A stretch of DNA of 64,000 nt. Origin: Polyangiaceae bacterium (GTDB lineage Bacteria; Myxococcota_A; Polyangia; Polyangiales; Polyangiaceae). Below, one piece after another: positions 9,311-17,321 of this stretch. How positions within the stretch are numbered: position 1 is the first letter of the stretch; the number at the start of each line of letters is the position of its first letter. Below the pieces are notes generated by a model. That model saw nothing but the letters and a program-made list of their open reading frames with translations, did no database searches and was not told where the DNA came from. The stretch is taken from positions 251,501-315,500 of the forward strand of contig JADJXL010000016.1 in the NCBI GenBank assembly GCA_016715885.1, written 5' to 3'. Made by a program: the position numbers and the translations under genes.

Positions 9311-10306
9311 TCATTCCGAGTCGGCATCACGCGAGCTCGGTTTTTTCTTTTCGTCGGCTCGTTTGATGGGTAGCGGAATGCCATGGTGATGCAGGTAATT
9401 CGACGAAAGCCGCCAGTCTTCGTAATACGTGCCGAACAAGCGGTCGAAGAACGAAAACCCTGCTGCATGGTTGATAAGATTGCCTCGCTTGCAATGGTGC
9501 AGCTTGTGCGCGTGATTGTCCATGAAGATGTAGCTGAGCCACCCGATGTTGAACGTGATGTTCGTATGGTCGGTGGCTTGGAGCAGCAGGATGAGCCCGT
9601 AAGCGACGAGGGTCGGGGCCAGATCCATTCCGAGCAGCCACGAAATGATGATGAGCGCCGGTTGGAATTGCCCGAGCGACGTATCGACGAGCGACGATTG
9701 ATTGCCGCGGAGGAAATCCAGCTCGGTTACCGAATGATGAGCCGCGTGCTTTTTGCGGTAATATCTAAGAATCCGGTTGGGGCCTCGGCTGTGACTCATG
9801 AACTGATGAATCAGATAATAGGCGAAGTCACAAAGGACCGTCGCGGCAGCAATGAGCCACCAATTGTTGTAGAGTTTGCCGTAGAGCGGAAAGTGCGAAA
9901 CGACGTACCAGCCCGCAGCGACGAATCCGCCGCCAATCGCCACGCCCTTGATGAATACCATGAACAGCCCGTCGAAGATTTCCCTCGGCGTGGCTTTGGG
10001 AATCCCGAGCGCCGGCCAAAACTTTTCGCAAACCAACGTAAATGGAATGAAGAAAAACGATACCGCAAAGAACGCCCAGATGGTGTTCCATAGCGTGACG
10101 CCAACGATGGCCAGCACGACGACGTACGCAATCGGCGATCCCAAATGGCCAAATATCCCGAACCACACGTTGCCCCGTTCCTCTTTCGGGATGTCGGGAA
10201 TCGCAAGCTGATCGTACTTCATGGCCGTCATGCGACCCGCGATGCCCCTTTTTTCGGGCTCCGGTGCAGCATCGATCGATTGGGAGATCTGAATCCGTTG
10301 GGCCAT
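9311..10306 (-). CDS. Fatty acid hydroxylase / sterol desaturase family membrane protein
   Basis: This is a membrane di-iron enzyme. The three histidine boxes of the family are visible in order: HQFMSH, KKHAAHH and HAHKLHH. Hydrophobic helices flank them (AYVVVLAIVGVTLW, FFAVSFFFIPFTLV, IAIGGGFVAAGWYVV region). Family members insert hydroxyl groups or double bonds into lipids using O2; the substrate cannot be told. The start is uncertain. The ATG at 10306 has GGAACG seven bases upstream and is used here. The frame also continues to an ATG at 10447 and a GTG at 10483, adding a 47-59 residue hydrophilic extension of no recognised type. Its stop is 16 bases before the SDR start, so the two may be an operon. 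Confidence 0.85.
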   Translation of the reverse strand: MAQRIQISQSIDAAPEPEKRGIAGRMTAMKYDQLAIPDIPKEERGNVWFGIFGHLGSPIAYVVVLAIVGVTLWNTIWAFFAVSFFFIPFTLVCEKFWPALGIPKATPREIFDGLFMVFIKGVAIGGGFVAAGWYVVSHFPLYGKLYNNWWLIAAATVLCDFAYYLIHQFMSHSRGPNRILRYYRKKHAAHHSVTELDFLRGNQSSLVDTSLGQFQPALIIISWLLGMDLAPTLVAYGLILLLQATDHTNITFNIGWLSYIFMDNHAHKLHHCKRGNLINHAAGFSFFDRLFGTYYEDWRLSSNYLHHHGIPLPIKRADEKKKPSSRDADSE

Positions 10307-10754
10307 GTCGTCGTTCCGTAGCGTTAAGGCGTGCGTTTGGGCGTCGTGAAGCGTTTCTACGAAACGCGGCGCAATGATCCGTCTACCGTAGCTACTTTCT
10401 CGCGTCAAGCTTGCGGCGAACCACTGCATGAATTCGTGACTGCTCATGATGAAATCTTGATTCAATGCCGCATTCGACCTCACAGTTTCCGGCCTTCGTT
10501 ATGATGACGTTGGAAAATACGATCATCACTGCCGTGATTTTGAAGTTTCGAAGGGAGCGCGAAAACGCCCGTATCGGCGTGACAAACGCGTACGCGCCGC
10601 CATGAAGCGAGCGATCGAGCGCCGCTCGACCGTGTAAATTCGTGAAAATCAACAAAATTCGACGCTCGGTTGCCGAAGTCGGCTCGTCGAAAGTGCGCAG
10701 CGACGCTACGGTTCGACTCGATTTTTGCAATCTCATTCTCTAAGCTCGATCCTC
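10307..10754. other. Divergent intergenic region
   Basis: About 450 bases separate the divergently read hydroxylase and GCS2-family genes. The left part may code for an N-terminal extension of the hydroxylase if it starts at 10447 or 10483. The right part (about 10540-10750) must carry both promoters. No RNA gene, strong inverted repeat or recognisable operator was seen. A 115-residue frame on the minus strand (10392-10736) looks like chance coding. Confidence 0.4.
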
Positions 10755-12239
10755 ATGGGCCTGCTCATCGCACGCGACACCTTTGACGAGCACGAGTACG
10801 ATCGTTTTTCAGAGCGGCTTCGGGCTAGCCTCGAGGCCCTCGAATCACTCGTGCGAAATAGGCCTGGGTTTGGCGAGGGCGAAACGACGATTGGTGCCGA
10901 GCTCGAACTTTTTATCGTCGATGACGCTGGGCTGCCGCTGCCGGCCAACCGCGACGTCTTGGCGCGAACGGTCGATCCTCGATTCACTGTCGAGATGGAC
11001 CGCTTCAACCTCGAATTCAATGCTCGGCCCGGGTTGCTTGCTGGGCGGCCATTTTCGGCGCTGACGACGGAAATAAATGGTGCCATTGCGGAAATATCGC
11101 GAGCCGCGCGCGAATGCTCCGGACGTATCGTGCATATTGGCATTTTGCCGACGCTGCGTCGCGAAGACCTCGTCCTCGAAAAAATGACCGACATTCCCCG
11201 CTACGTCGCTTTATCGAAGGGCGTGCGACGGCTCCGTGGTGGACCCTTTCATTTGCGAATCAACGGCGTCGATCCACTGGCGCTCGATACGGACGACGTG
11301 GCGATGGAAGGAGCGTGTACCTCCTTTCAAATTCATTTGCGCGTTTCGCCCGCGAACTTCGTGCGATACTACAACGCAGCACAGTTGGCCACGATTCCTA
11401 CGCTGGCTGCATCGGGCAATTCTCCCATTCTCGTGGGGCACCGTCTCTGGGAAGAAACACGAATTGCATTGTTCAAACAATCCGTCGACGATCGCGCGGA
11501 ACATCCCGGCTGGCATCCTCCGCCGCGCGTCGCGTTTGGTCATGGCTGGATGCGAAAGAGTGTCGTCGAGGCATTTGCGGAGAGCGTGGCATTGCATGTT
11601 CCGCTCTTGCCCGTTCTTGGCGAGGAAAACCCGCTCGAAGCTGCCCGTCGTGGTCAAGTGCCATCGCTTGCCGAGCTTCGATTGCATCATGGCACTGTGT
11701 GGCGGTGGAATCGCGCGGTCTACGATCCCGCGGATGGGGGCCATTTTCGCATCGAATTCCGCGCGCTGCCTGCAGGTCCTACGACCGTGGACATGGTGGC
11801 CAATGCAGCCTTCATGCTAGGGCTGACGCTCGGATTGGCGCCGGACGTGGATCGAATTCTGGCGGCGTACCCATTTCCGCTCGCTCAATATGCGTTTTAC
11901 CGAGCGGCTCAATCGGGGCTCGATGCCGTTTTCCCGTGGCCAACCGATGCTCCGCCATCGCCTCGTGACATCAATGCTCGAGCCCTATGTTTGCAGCTCC
12001 TGCCCATTGCACGTAGGGGCCTCGTCGATGCCGGCGTCGACGCAGAAGAAGCCGACCATTATCTCTCGATTTTCGCTTCACGCGTCGATACGCGCCGCAC
12101 AGGTGCATCGTGGCAGCGCCGAATGCTTTCGGAATTGCTCCGCAACATGCCGCTTCAAGATGCTTTGCAAGCGCTTCTTCGCCAGTACGAAACTCTTTCT
12201 GGCGGTGGCGCACCCGTTCACGAGTGGCCCATTCATTGA
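10755..12239 (+). CDS. Glutamate-cysteine ligase family 2 (GCS2)-type protein
   Basis: The ~494-residue protein has the fold markers of the carboxylate-amine/gamma-glutamylcysteine ligase family: an early GAELELFIVD strand with the acidic ATP/Mg-binding residues, EMDRFNLEFNARP, and a central FQIHLRVSP segment. Members join glutamate to an amine such as cysteine using ATP. A role in thiol synthesis is possible, but myxobacterial GCS2 paralogues are diverse and the substrate is not known. The ATG at 10755 is chosen; a TTG at 10725 would add ten residues. The 3' end overlaps the convergent DUF218 gene by seven bases. Confidence 0.75.
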   Translation: MGLLIARDTFDEHEYDRFSERLRASLEALESLVRNRPGFGEGETTIGAELELFIVDDAGLPLPANRDVLARTVDPRFTVEMDRFNLEFNARPGLLAGRPFSALTTEINGAIAEISRAARECSGRIVHIGILPTLRREDLVLEKMTDIPRYVALSKGVRRLRGGPFHLRINGVDPLALDTDDVAMEGACTSFQIHLRVSPANFVRYYNAAQLATIPTLAASGNSPILVGHRLWEETRIALFKQSVDDRAEHPGWHPPPRVAFGHGWMRKSVVEAFAESVALHVPLLPVLGEENPLEAARRGQVPSLAELRLHHGTVWRWNRAVYDPADGGHFRIEFRALPAGPTTVDMVANAAFMLGLTLGLAPDVDRILAAYPFPLAQYAFYRAAQSGLDAVFPWPTDAPPSPRDINARALCLQLLPIARRGLVDAGVDAEEADHYLSIFASRVDTRRTGASWQRRMLSELLRNMPLQDALQALLRQYETLSGGGAPVHEWPIH

Positions 12240-13225
12240 AATAGCCAAGAATGGTAATACGCGAGTATCTCGCGGACGATGAATACGGGCTCTTTCAGTA
12301 GCCTTCGCGTCATCTTCGCAGGCACCGTGTACACACGCACGCGCGCCCGCGAAAAAAGCATTTTTACACGCGGTTCGTGATAATAATGGCTCACCGCAAG
12401 GGCCTTCGAAAATCCTTCGCGCTGCATGAGCTCCGCGGTATTGCGTACCGTCGACGACGTGTCGATTCCTGCTTCGTCGAGCAAAATGTCAGCAGCCGGT
12501 ACACCCGCTTCCACCGCGCGCTTTTTCATGACCTCCGGCTCGGAATACCCATTTCCCTGGTCTATCGCACCACTCATGACGAGTTTTTTGATGAGTCCTT
12601 TTTGATACAAACGAATTCCTTCATCGACGCGATCGGACAGCGCAAGCGATGGCGTGCCGTCATCCCATACGCGGGCACCGAAAACGACTGCACAATCGGC
12701 TTCCCGAGCGTAGTTCGTTGGGCCAAACGTAAACATCAACAAAAGCGGTAGCGCTGCCGCGACGACACATGAAATTGAAAAAAATTGGAGCGCTCGTTTC
12801 CACGTCCAGGCATCTTTCGAACGACCACGAGCCATGTCATACGTGAGCGCCGCAAAGAACGCGCATACCACTATGGAGCTTGGAATGGGAAAGGACGTCT
12901 GAACGTGACCCGAAAAGACGACGCAGTAAAAAATGATGATATCCGCGGCCGAAAGAAGCGCTACCGTGCCCACGAGCACGGCCGCAATGCTGCGAAATCG
13001 CTGCGTTTCGAACGGTTTTACGCGATTGAGAACGAGCACCACTGCGACAAGCGCTTCGAACGGCAGCGCAAAAACATGCAATGATTCAGGTACACCGACG
13101 AACGATCGTATGACGTCAAACGGTCCGCGCAAGAGCTCGCCGAGCACGTTGACGAGGCCGAACACGCCAACGGCTGCGCCCGCATCGCGAAGGAGCGAAC
13201 GCAGCACGTTGGAAAGGGGGCGCAT
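12233..13225 (-). CDS. YdcF/SanA-like DUF218 membrane protein
   Basis: The 330-residue protein has an N-terminal membrane part with about five hydrophobic helices (residues ~15-165) followed by a DUF218 domain. The DUF218 marks are DCAVVFGARVWDDGTPSLAL, SDRVDEGIRLYQKG, LVMSGA, the central EAGIDTSSTVRNT segment and AVSHYYHEPR. Relatives include SanA and YdcF, linked to envelope barrier function and vancomycin resistance at high temperature. The catalytic role of DUF218 is not settled. It lies 19 bases downstream of the aldo-keto reductase gene on the same strand. Confidence 0.85.
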   Translation of the reverse strand: MRPLSNVLRSLLRDAGAAVGVFGLVNVLGELLRGPFDVIRSFVGVPESLHVFALPFEALVAVVLVLNRVKPFETQRFRSIAAVLVGTVALLSAADIIIFYCVVFSGHVQTSFPIPSSIVVCAFFAALTYDMARGRSKDAWTWKRALQFFSISCVVAAALPLLLMFTFGPTNYAREADCAVVFGARVWDDGTPSLALSDRVDEGIRLYQKGLIKKLVMSGAIDQGNGYSEPEVMKKRAVEAGVPAADILLDEAGIDTSSTVRNTAELMQREGFSKALAVSHYYHEPRVKMLFSRARVRVYTVPAKMTRRLLKEPVFIVREILAYYHSWLFQ

Positions 13226-13243
13226 CGGTGGATTGAAGGAAGC

Positions 13244-14293
13244 TCAGCGCGGGCGAGCGCCAGGGGGCAAATCGATGTGAGCAACGCGATCGCCGTAGAC
13301 GATGTTGCGGATGAATTCCACGTTCAAGAATTGATGCGGGAATCCAAGGTCGACACGGCTCGCATTGTTCAGACGTTCGACGTGTTCGGGCGCAAGGGTG
13401 AAATCGAGCGCGCCAATCACGTCCTGAATTTGCGATACTTTGCGTGCGCCAAAAATGGGCAGAATGTCCGGACCTTGGCCACGCACCCAGTTCGTCGCGA
13501 CTTGCGTCGACGTCTTGCCAAGCTCGTCGGCAATCTTGTCGACCTCGCGGGCGATGTTCATGTTCCGCTCGGACAAACGACTCGCATTGCCAGCGGCGCG
13601 TTTGGAATCCTCGGGCTTGCCGCCCGTTCGCGAATACTTGCCCGTGAGCACGCCGCCGCCGAGGGGTCCCCAAGGCGTGACCGTCAAGCCGAATGCGCGC
13701 GCCATCGGTATCAAGTCCCGCTCCACCGTTCGTTCGATCAGGCTGTATTCGATCTGCAACGCGGCAAATGGCGACCACCCGCGAAAATTCGCAATGGTAT
13801 TCGCTTGCGACACGACCCATGCCGGGACGTCCGACACGCCGACGGCAAGTACTTTGCCCGAACGCACGAGATCGTCGAGCCCCCGCATGACCTCGTCGAC
13901 GCCCGTCGTGAAGTCCCACGCGTGCACCCAAAAGAGATCGATGTAATCGGTCCCGAGTCGTTTGAGGCTCGCATGGACCGATTGCATCATATTCTTGCGC
14001 GAATTGCCGCAAGCATTGGGATCTCCAGAAGCCATTGCGAGGGTGAACTTCGTCGCGAGCACCCACCGATTGCGATTGCCGGCAATGATCTTGCCGCAAA
14101 TCTCTTCGGATTGCCCTTCGTGGTATTTGTTGGCCGTATCCAGAAAGTTCCCGCCGGCTTCGGCGTATGCTGCGGCGACTTCGAGCGATTCGGCCTCGTT
14201 TGCCCCATTGCCCCACCTGTCGCCGAACGTCATCGTGCCGAGGCACAATTCGGAGACTTTGATTCCCGTATTGCCCAAGAGTTTGTAACGCAT
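13244..14293 (-). CDS. Aldo/keto reductase
   Basis: This is an NADPH-dependent oxidoreductase with a TIM-barrel fold, 349 residues. The AKR catalytic tetrad is intact: Asp52 and Tyr57 (LDTANKYHEG), Lys82 (ATKFTL) and His124 (FWVHAWD). The sequence resembles the YajO/AKR-general stress group acting on aldehydes and ketones, but the substrate is unknown. The ATG at 14293 (MRYKLLGNTG) is preferred because AAAGGGG sits six bases upstream; ATGs at 14299 and 14311 are in frame. The stop of the YkvA-like gene is 14 bases upstream, so cotranscription is likely. Confidence 0.9.
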   Translation of the reverse strand: MRYKLLGNTGIKVSELCLGTMTFGDRWGNGANEAESLEVAAAYAEAGGNFLDTANKYHEGQSEEICGKIIAGNRNRWVLATKFTLAMASGDPNACGNSRKNMMQSVHASLKRLGTDYIDLFWVHAWDFTTGVDEVMRGLDDLVRSGKVLAVGVSDVPAWVVSQANTIANFRGWSPFAALQIEYSLIERTVERDLIPMARAFGLTVTPWGPLGGGVLTGKYSRTGGKPEDSKRAAGNASRLSERNMNIAREVDKIADELGKTSTQVATNWVRGQGPDILPIFGARKVSQIQDVIGALDFTLAPEHVERLNNASRVDLGFPHQFLNVEFIRNIVYGDRVAHIDLPPGARPR

Positions 14294-14307
14294 CGTCATC
14301 CCCTTTT

Positions 14308-14856
14308 TCACGTCGGAAGTTTGGCCGACAAGAACGATTGCAACTTAATGACGTTCTTCTCGTCCCGCGTAAACGATGGCGCCGTGTACATCTGCGACCA
14401 ATTCGTTACTTCATTGATGAAATTATTCCGCACGGCATCGTCGTCGACGATTTCGTCCACCGTTCGCCCTCGCGCAGCTCCTTTCGTCAATTCCCGCACG
14501 TACCGTTCGAGCCGCGAGTAATCCTTGCCCAAAAGCTCCGCGATCAGCGGCTTGTCCGCAGCGAGCCGCGTGAGCACCGGCGCTTCGTTCCGCATGTCTT
14601 GCGATTCGGTGACAATCAGCGATGCCGCCACGCGCAGGACGAAAGCATCATCCAAAAACCCGAGGTCCTCGACGCCGTCCGGAATCAGATCCAACGACTT
14701 GAACAGGTAGTTCAACGCTCCCGCCGCGTACTTCTTGACCGAAAGCGATGCCGACGCCGACGCCAAGATCTTCGACATGTCGGCCGCATCTGCGCCGAGC
14801 GTGCGAAGCCAGTCGGGGAATGAGTTCAAGCAACGCGTTTCCAGATCCGTCAGCAT
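14308..14856 (-). CDS. YkvA-like DUF1232 protein
   Basis: The 182-residue protein contains the DUF1232/YkvA signature KSLDLIPDGVEDLGFLDD (residues ~53-70). In other members this motif lies in a membrane-associated helical hairpin. The rest is helical and charged, with a DDDAVRNNFINEVTNW segment. The function of the family is unknown. AGGAGACACTCC directly precedes the ATG at 14856, a strong ribosome binding site. It sits between the dipeptidase (57 bases upstream) and the aldo-keto reductase. Confidence 0.75.
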   Translation of the reverse strand: MLTDLETRCLNSFPDWLRTLGADAADMSKILASASASLSVKKYAAGALNYLFKSLDLIPDGVEDLGFLDDAFVLRVAASLIVTESQDMRNEAPVLTRLAADKPLIAELLGKDYSRLERYVRELTKGAARGRTVDEIVDDDAVRNNFINEVTNWSQMYTAPSFTRDEKNVIKLQSFLSAKLPT

Positions 14857-14913
14857 GGAGTGTCTCCTCGTCGTAGTCGCCCGGCGCGATGGTCGCTCGC
14901 TTGCCGTCCGCGT

Positions 14914-15957
14914 TCAAGGCGTAGCGACGCGAAGCGCTGGCTTCTGCGGCCGATAGCTCAGAACACGAAGCGCGTTCATCGAAAAAACCTTCAGGATGTC
15001 GTCGTTCGTCCACCCGCGTCGCCGCAGCTCCGTCGCGAGCGCGGGCAGACGAGATGCATCCTCGAGTCCCTCGGCAGGATCGATGTCCCCATCGAAGTCA
15101 CTGCCGATCGCAACATGATCGATCCCCGCAAGCTTCACCATGTAGTCGAGCTGCTTGATCACGTCGGTCAGCTTCGCCTTCGTAGAGTTTGAACAGACAA
15201 ACGGGGCGTGAAAGTTCAGGCCCGCGACACCTCCCGTTCGGCCGATGTGGCGCAGTTGATCGTCCGTCAAGTTGCGCGAAACTTTGCACAGAGATCGGGC
15301 GTTCGAGTGCGTCGCGACAATCGGTGCTCCGTACGAATCCGCGATGGGGACGAGGTCCGTGAAGCCTGCATCGGAGAGGTGAGAAACATCGACGAGCGCG
15401 CCCTTTTCATAGACGCGCTTGGCAAAGTCCTTGCCGAGGTCTGTCAATCCAAACTTGGCACGCTGCCCCGTCGCCGCCGAAGCAAGCTTGTTGTTGCGCG
15501 CATGAGCGAGACTCACGAGGCGCACGCCGCGATCGATGAACCGATCGATCGCCGTGATGTCATCGGCAAACGCACCAGCTCCTTCGATCGCCAAAAACGT
15601 CGATATTCGCCTTGGATCGGCCAATCGCGACCCGAGCGGGAGAAACAGGCTGCTCGCATCGACGACGCTTCGAGCAGCATCGTAGAGCGCTTCGGCATCG
15701 GCGATCTTCGGCCCACCCTTGATCTTGTCCGAGATGTAGATCGGCAGCACGATGCCGCCGTAGTTCCCAGCCTTGATCGCGTCGATGCGTAATTGCCCTT
15801 CGACGAGCTTCGGCGATCGCCCACGATCGCGCACCTGCCAAGGCACGTCGGCATGCAGATCGACGACCATGAACGTTACGTCGGGCTCGGCTGCAAAAGC
15901 GACCGGAGCGAGCATTGAAACGAGCACACCGAAAGCGAAGGCCGTGACGCGTTTCAT
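14914..15957 (-). CDS. M19-family membrane dipeptidase
   Basis: The 347-residue protein starts with a Sec signal peptide (MKRVTAFAFGVLVSM, then APVAFAA). Metal-ligand motifs of renal-dipeptidase-like M19 enzymes are present: DLHADV, LAIEGAGAF, VDVSHLSD, VATHSNARS and IGSDFDGD. It should hydrolyse dipeptides, including D-amino acid-containing ones, in the periplasm. Its ATG overlaps the stop of the upstream kinase as ATGA (15954-15957), so translation is coupled. Being with a lytic transglycosylase and a kinase, a role in processing cell-wall peptides is a reasonable inference. The usual M19 length is about 350-400 residues, so it is complete. Confidence 0.9.
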   Translation of the reverse strand: MKRVTAFAFGVLVSMLAPVAFAAEPDVTFMVVDLHADVPWQVRDRGRSPKLVEGQLRIDAIKAGNYGGIVLPIYISDKIKGGPKIADAEALYDAARSVVDASSLFLPLGSRLADPRRISTFLAIEGAGAFADDITAIDRFIDRGVRLVSLAHARNNKLASAATGQRAKFGLTDLGKDFAKRVYEKGALVDVSHLSDAGFTDLVPIADSYGAPIVATHSNARSLCKVSRNLTDDQLRHIGRTGGVAGLNFHAPFVCSNSTKAKLTDVIKQLDYMVKLAGIDHVAIGSDFDGDIDPAEGLEDASRLPALATELRRRGWTNDDILKVFSMNALRVLSYRPQKPALRVATP

Positions 15958-17285
15958 CGTCCGCCTGCAAGAAATCCTGCGACGAAACCGATGCCAAGAC
16001 AAACCGCCGCGATCACGGCCACGAGCCACCATGGCGCTCCCGAGCGCGCCGAGCTTTCCTCCGGCAGCGTTCGTCCTGGTGGAACTGGCGAGTGGAGCAC
16101 CTGAACTTGCGGCGCAACAACCGCTACGACGGCGTCGGCTCCACCACTCACGCGCGTGTGCCCCGCAGGCGCGTATTGCGCGCGAGCGGTCGTCGTGAGC
16201 GGATTCAGTTGCGGCCTGGCGTTGGCACTTGCGGGCGTCGTATCGGCGACGGCCATGGAGCCCGCTGGAGCGGATACTGCGGCTCCCGTGGGAGCCACGA
16301 ACGCCGACGCCTGCATGATCGACGTGCCCTGTTGGGACGTTCTCGGCGCACCGGCAGCAGGCGCGACATCCATGACGGGCATCGCCAGCGACGTTGCTCC
16401 ATAAGCCGCTTGTGATGCATTGGCGCTCATGATCGCTGCGAGCGCACGTGTCATTTCATCTGCGGTCTGGTACCGCGCGTTCACGTCCTTGGCGAAAGCG
16501 CGCTCGAAAAACGCCGAAAAGCGCGCGTGCTCGGGCGCAATGCTCTCGATGGGCACCGGCGAGCCGACGATGACTGCCGTGAGGCGCGTGAAGTCGTCAT
16601 CACCTCGGAACGGGAGCGCGCCCGTGAGCATTTGATAAAGCATCGTGCCCATCGCCCAGAGATCGGCGCGATGATCCACCGACTTGGCGCTCTTGATCTG
16701 CTCGGGACTCATGTATCCCGCTGTGCCGATGAGTGCTCCGGTGCGTGTTTTCGACCCCATCCCGCCCGCTGCATCCATGATCTTTGCGATCCCGAAATCG
16801 AGCAGGCGCACGAAATCGTTTCCGCTCGGATCTTTGGAGATGAAAACGTTGTCGGGCTTCAGATCTCGATGAACGATCCGAGCTGCATGCGCGGCGCCCA
16901 GCGCCGAAAGCACTTGGCTCATGATCGGCCACGCTTCCTCGGCACTCATGGTTTGTCCTCCATCGAGGCGATCTCCGAGCGACTGGCCGTGAAGCAGCTC
17001 CATCACCATGTACGGCGAACCATCTTCCGCAACGGCGGACTCGATCACCGAGACGATGTTCGGATGCGCAAGGTTCTGCGTCGCTTGTGCTTCCGCGAAA
17101 AACCTCTGCCGCACTTCCTCCATCTTCTTGAATTCTTCGTGCAGTACCTTGACGGCGCGTTTGCCTTCGGCGCAGTCGGCTTCGTACACGGCGCCCATGC
17201 CGCCCTCGCCCAGAAGTTTGACGAGACGAAAGCGTCGGTTGAGAACGGCGCCAACGAGTTGTTCGGCGGGGCTTTGCATGGCCAT
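15954..17285 (-). CDS. Hanks-type Ser/Thr protein kinase, membrane-anchored
   Basis: The 443-residue protein has an intact kinase domain in residues ~18-275: glycine loop LGEGGMGAVY, Lys46, HRDLKPDN (Asp141, Asn146), DFG (Asp163) and a SPEQ in place of APE. A ~110-residue Ala/Pro/Thr-rich juxtamembrane linker follows. A single transmembrane helix (WWLVAVIAAVCLGIGFVAGFL) ends the protein, leaving almost no extracytoplasmic domain. It lies 36 bases downstream of the lytic transglycosylase and overlaps the dipeptidase start. The arrangement suggests it senses or controls cell-wall turnover, but the target is not shown. Confidence 0.93.
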   Translation of the reverse strand: MAMQSPAEQLVGAVLNRRFRLVKLLGEGGMGAVYEADCAEGKRAVKVLHEEFKKMEEVRQRFFAEAQATQNLAHPNIVSVIESAVAEDGSPYMVMELLHGQSLGDRLDGGQTMSAEEAWPIMSQVLSALGAAHAARIVHRDLKPDNVFISKDPSGNDFVRLLDFGIAKIMDAAGGMGSKTRTGALIGTAGYMSPEQIKSAKSVDHRADLWAMGTMLYQMLTGALPFRGDDDFTRLTAVIVGSPVPIESIAPEHARFSAFFERAFAKDVNARYQTADEMTRALAAIMSANASQAAYGATSLAMPVMDVAPAAGAPRTSQQGTSIMQASAFVAPTGAAVSAPAGSMAVADTTPASANARPQLNPLTTTARAQYAPAGHTRVSGGADAVVAVVAPQVQVLHSPVPPGRTLPEESSARSGAPWWLVAVIAAVCLGIGFVAGFLAGGR

Positions 17286-17321
17286 GGGGCGGAAACTCTA
17301 TCAGAAGCAGTTGGGGTGGAT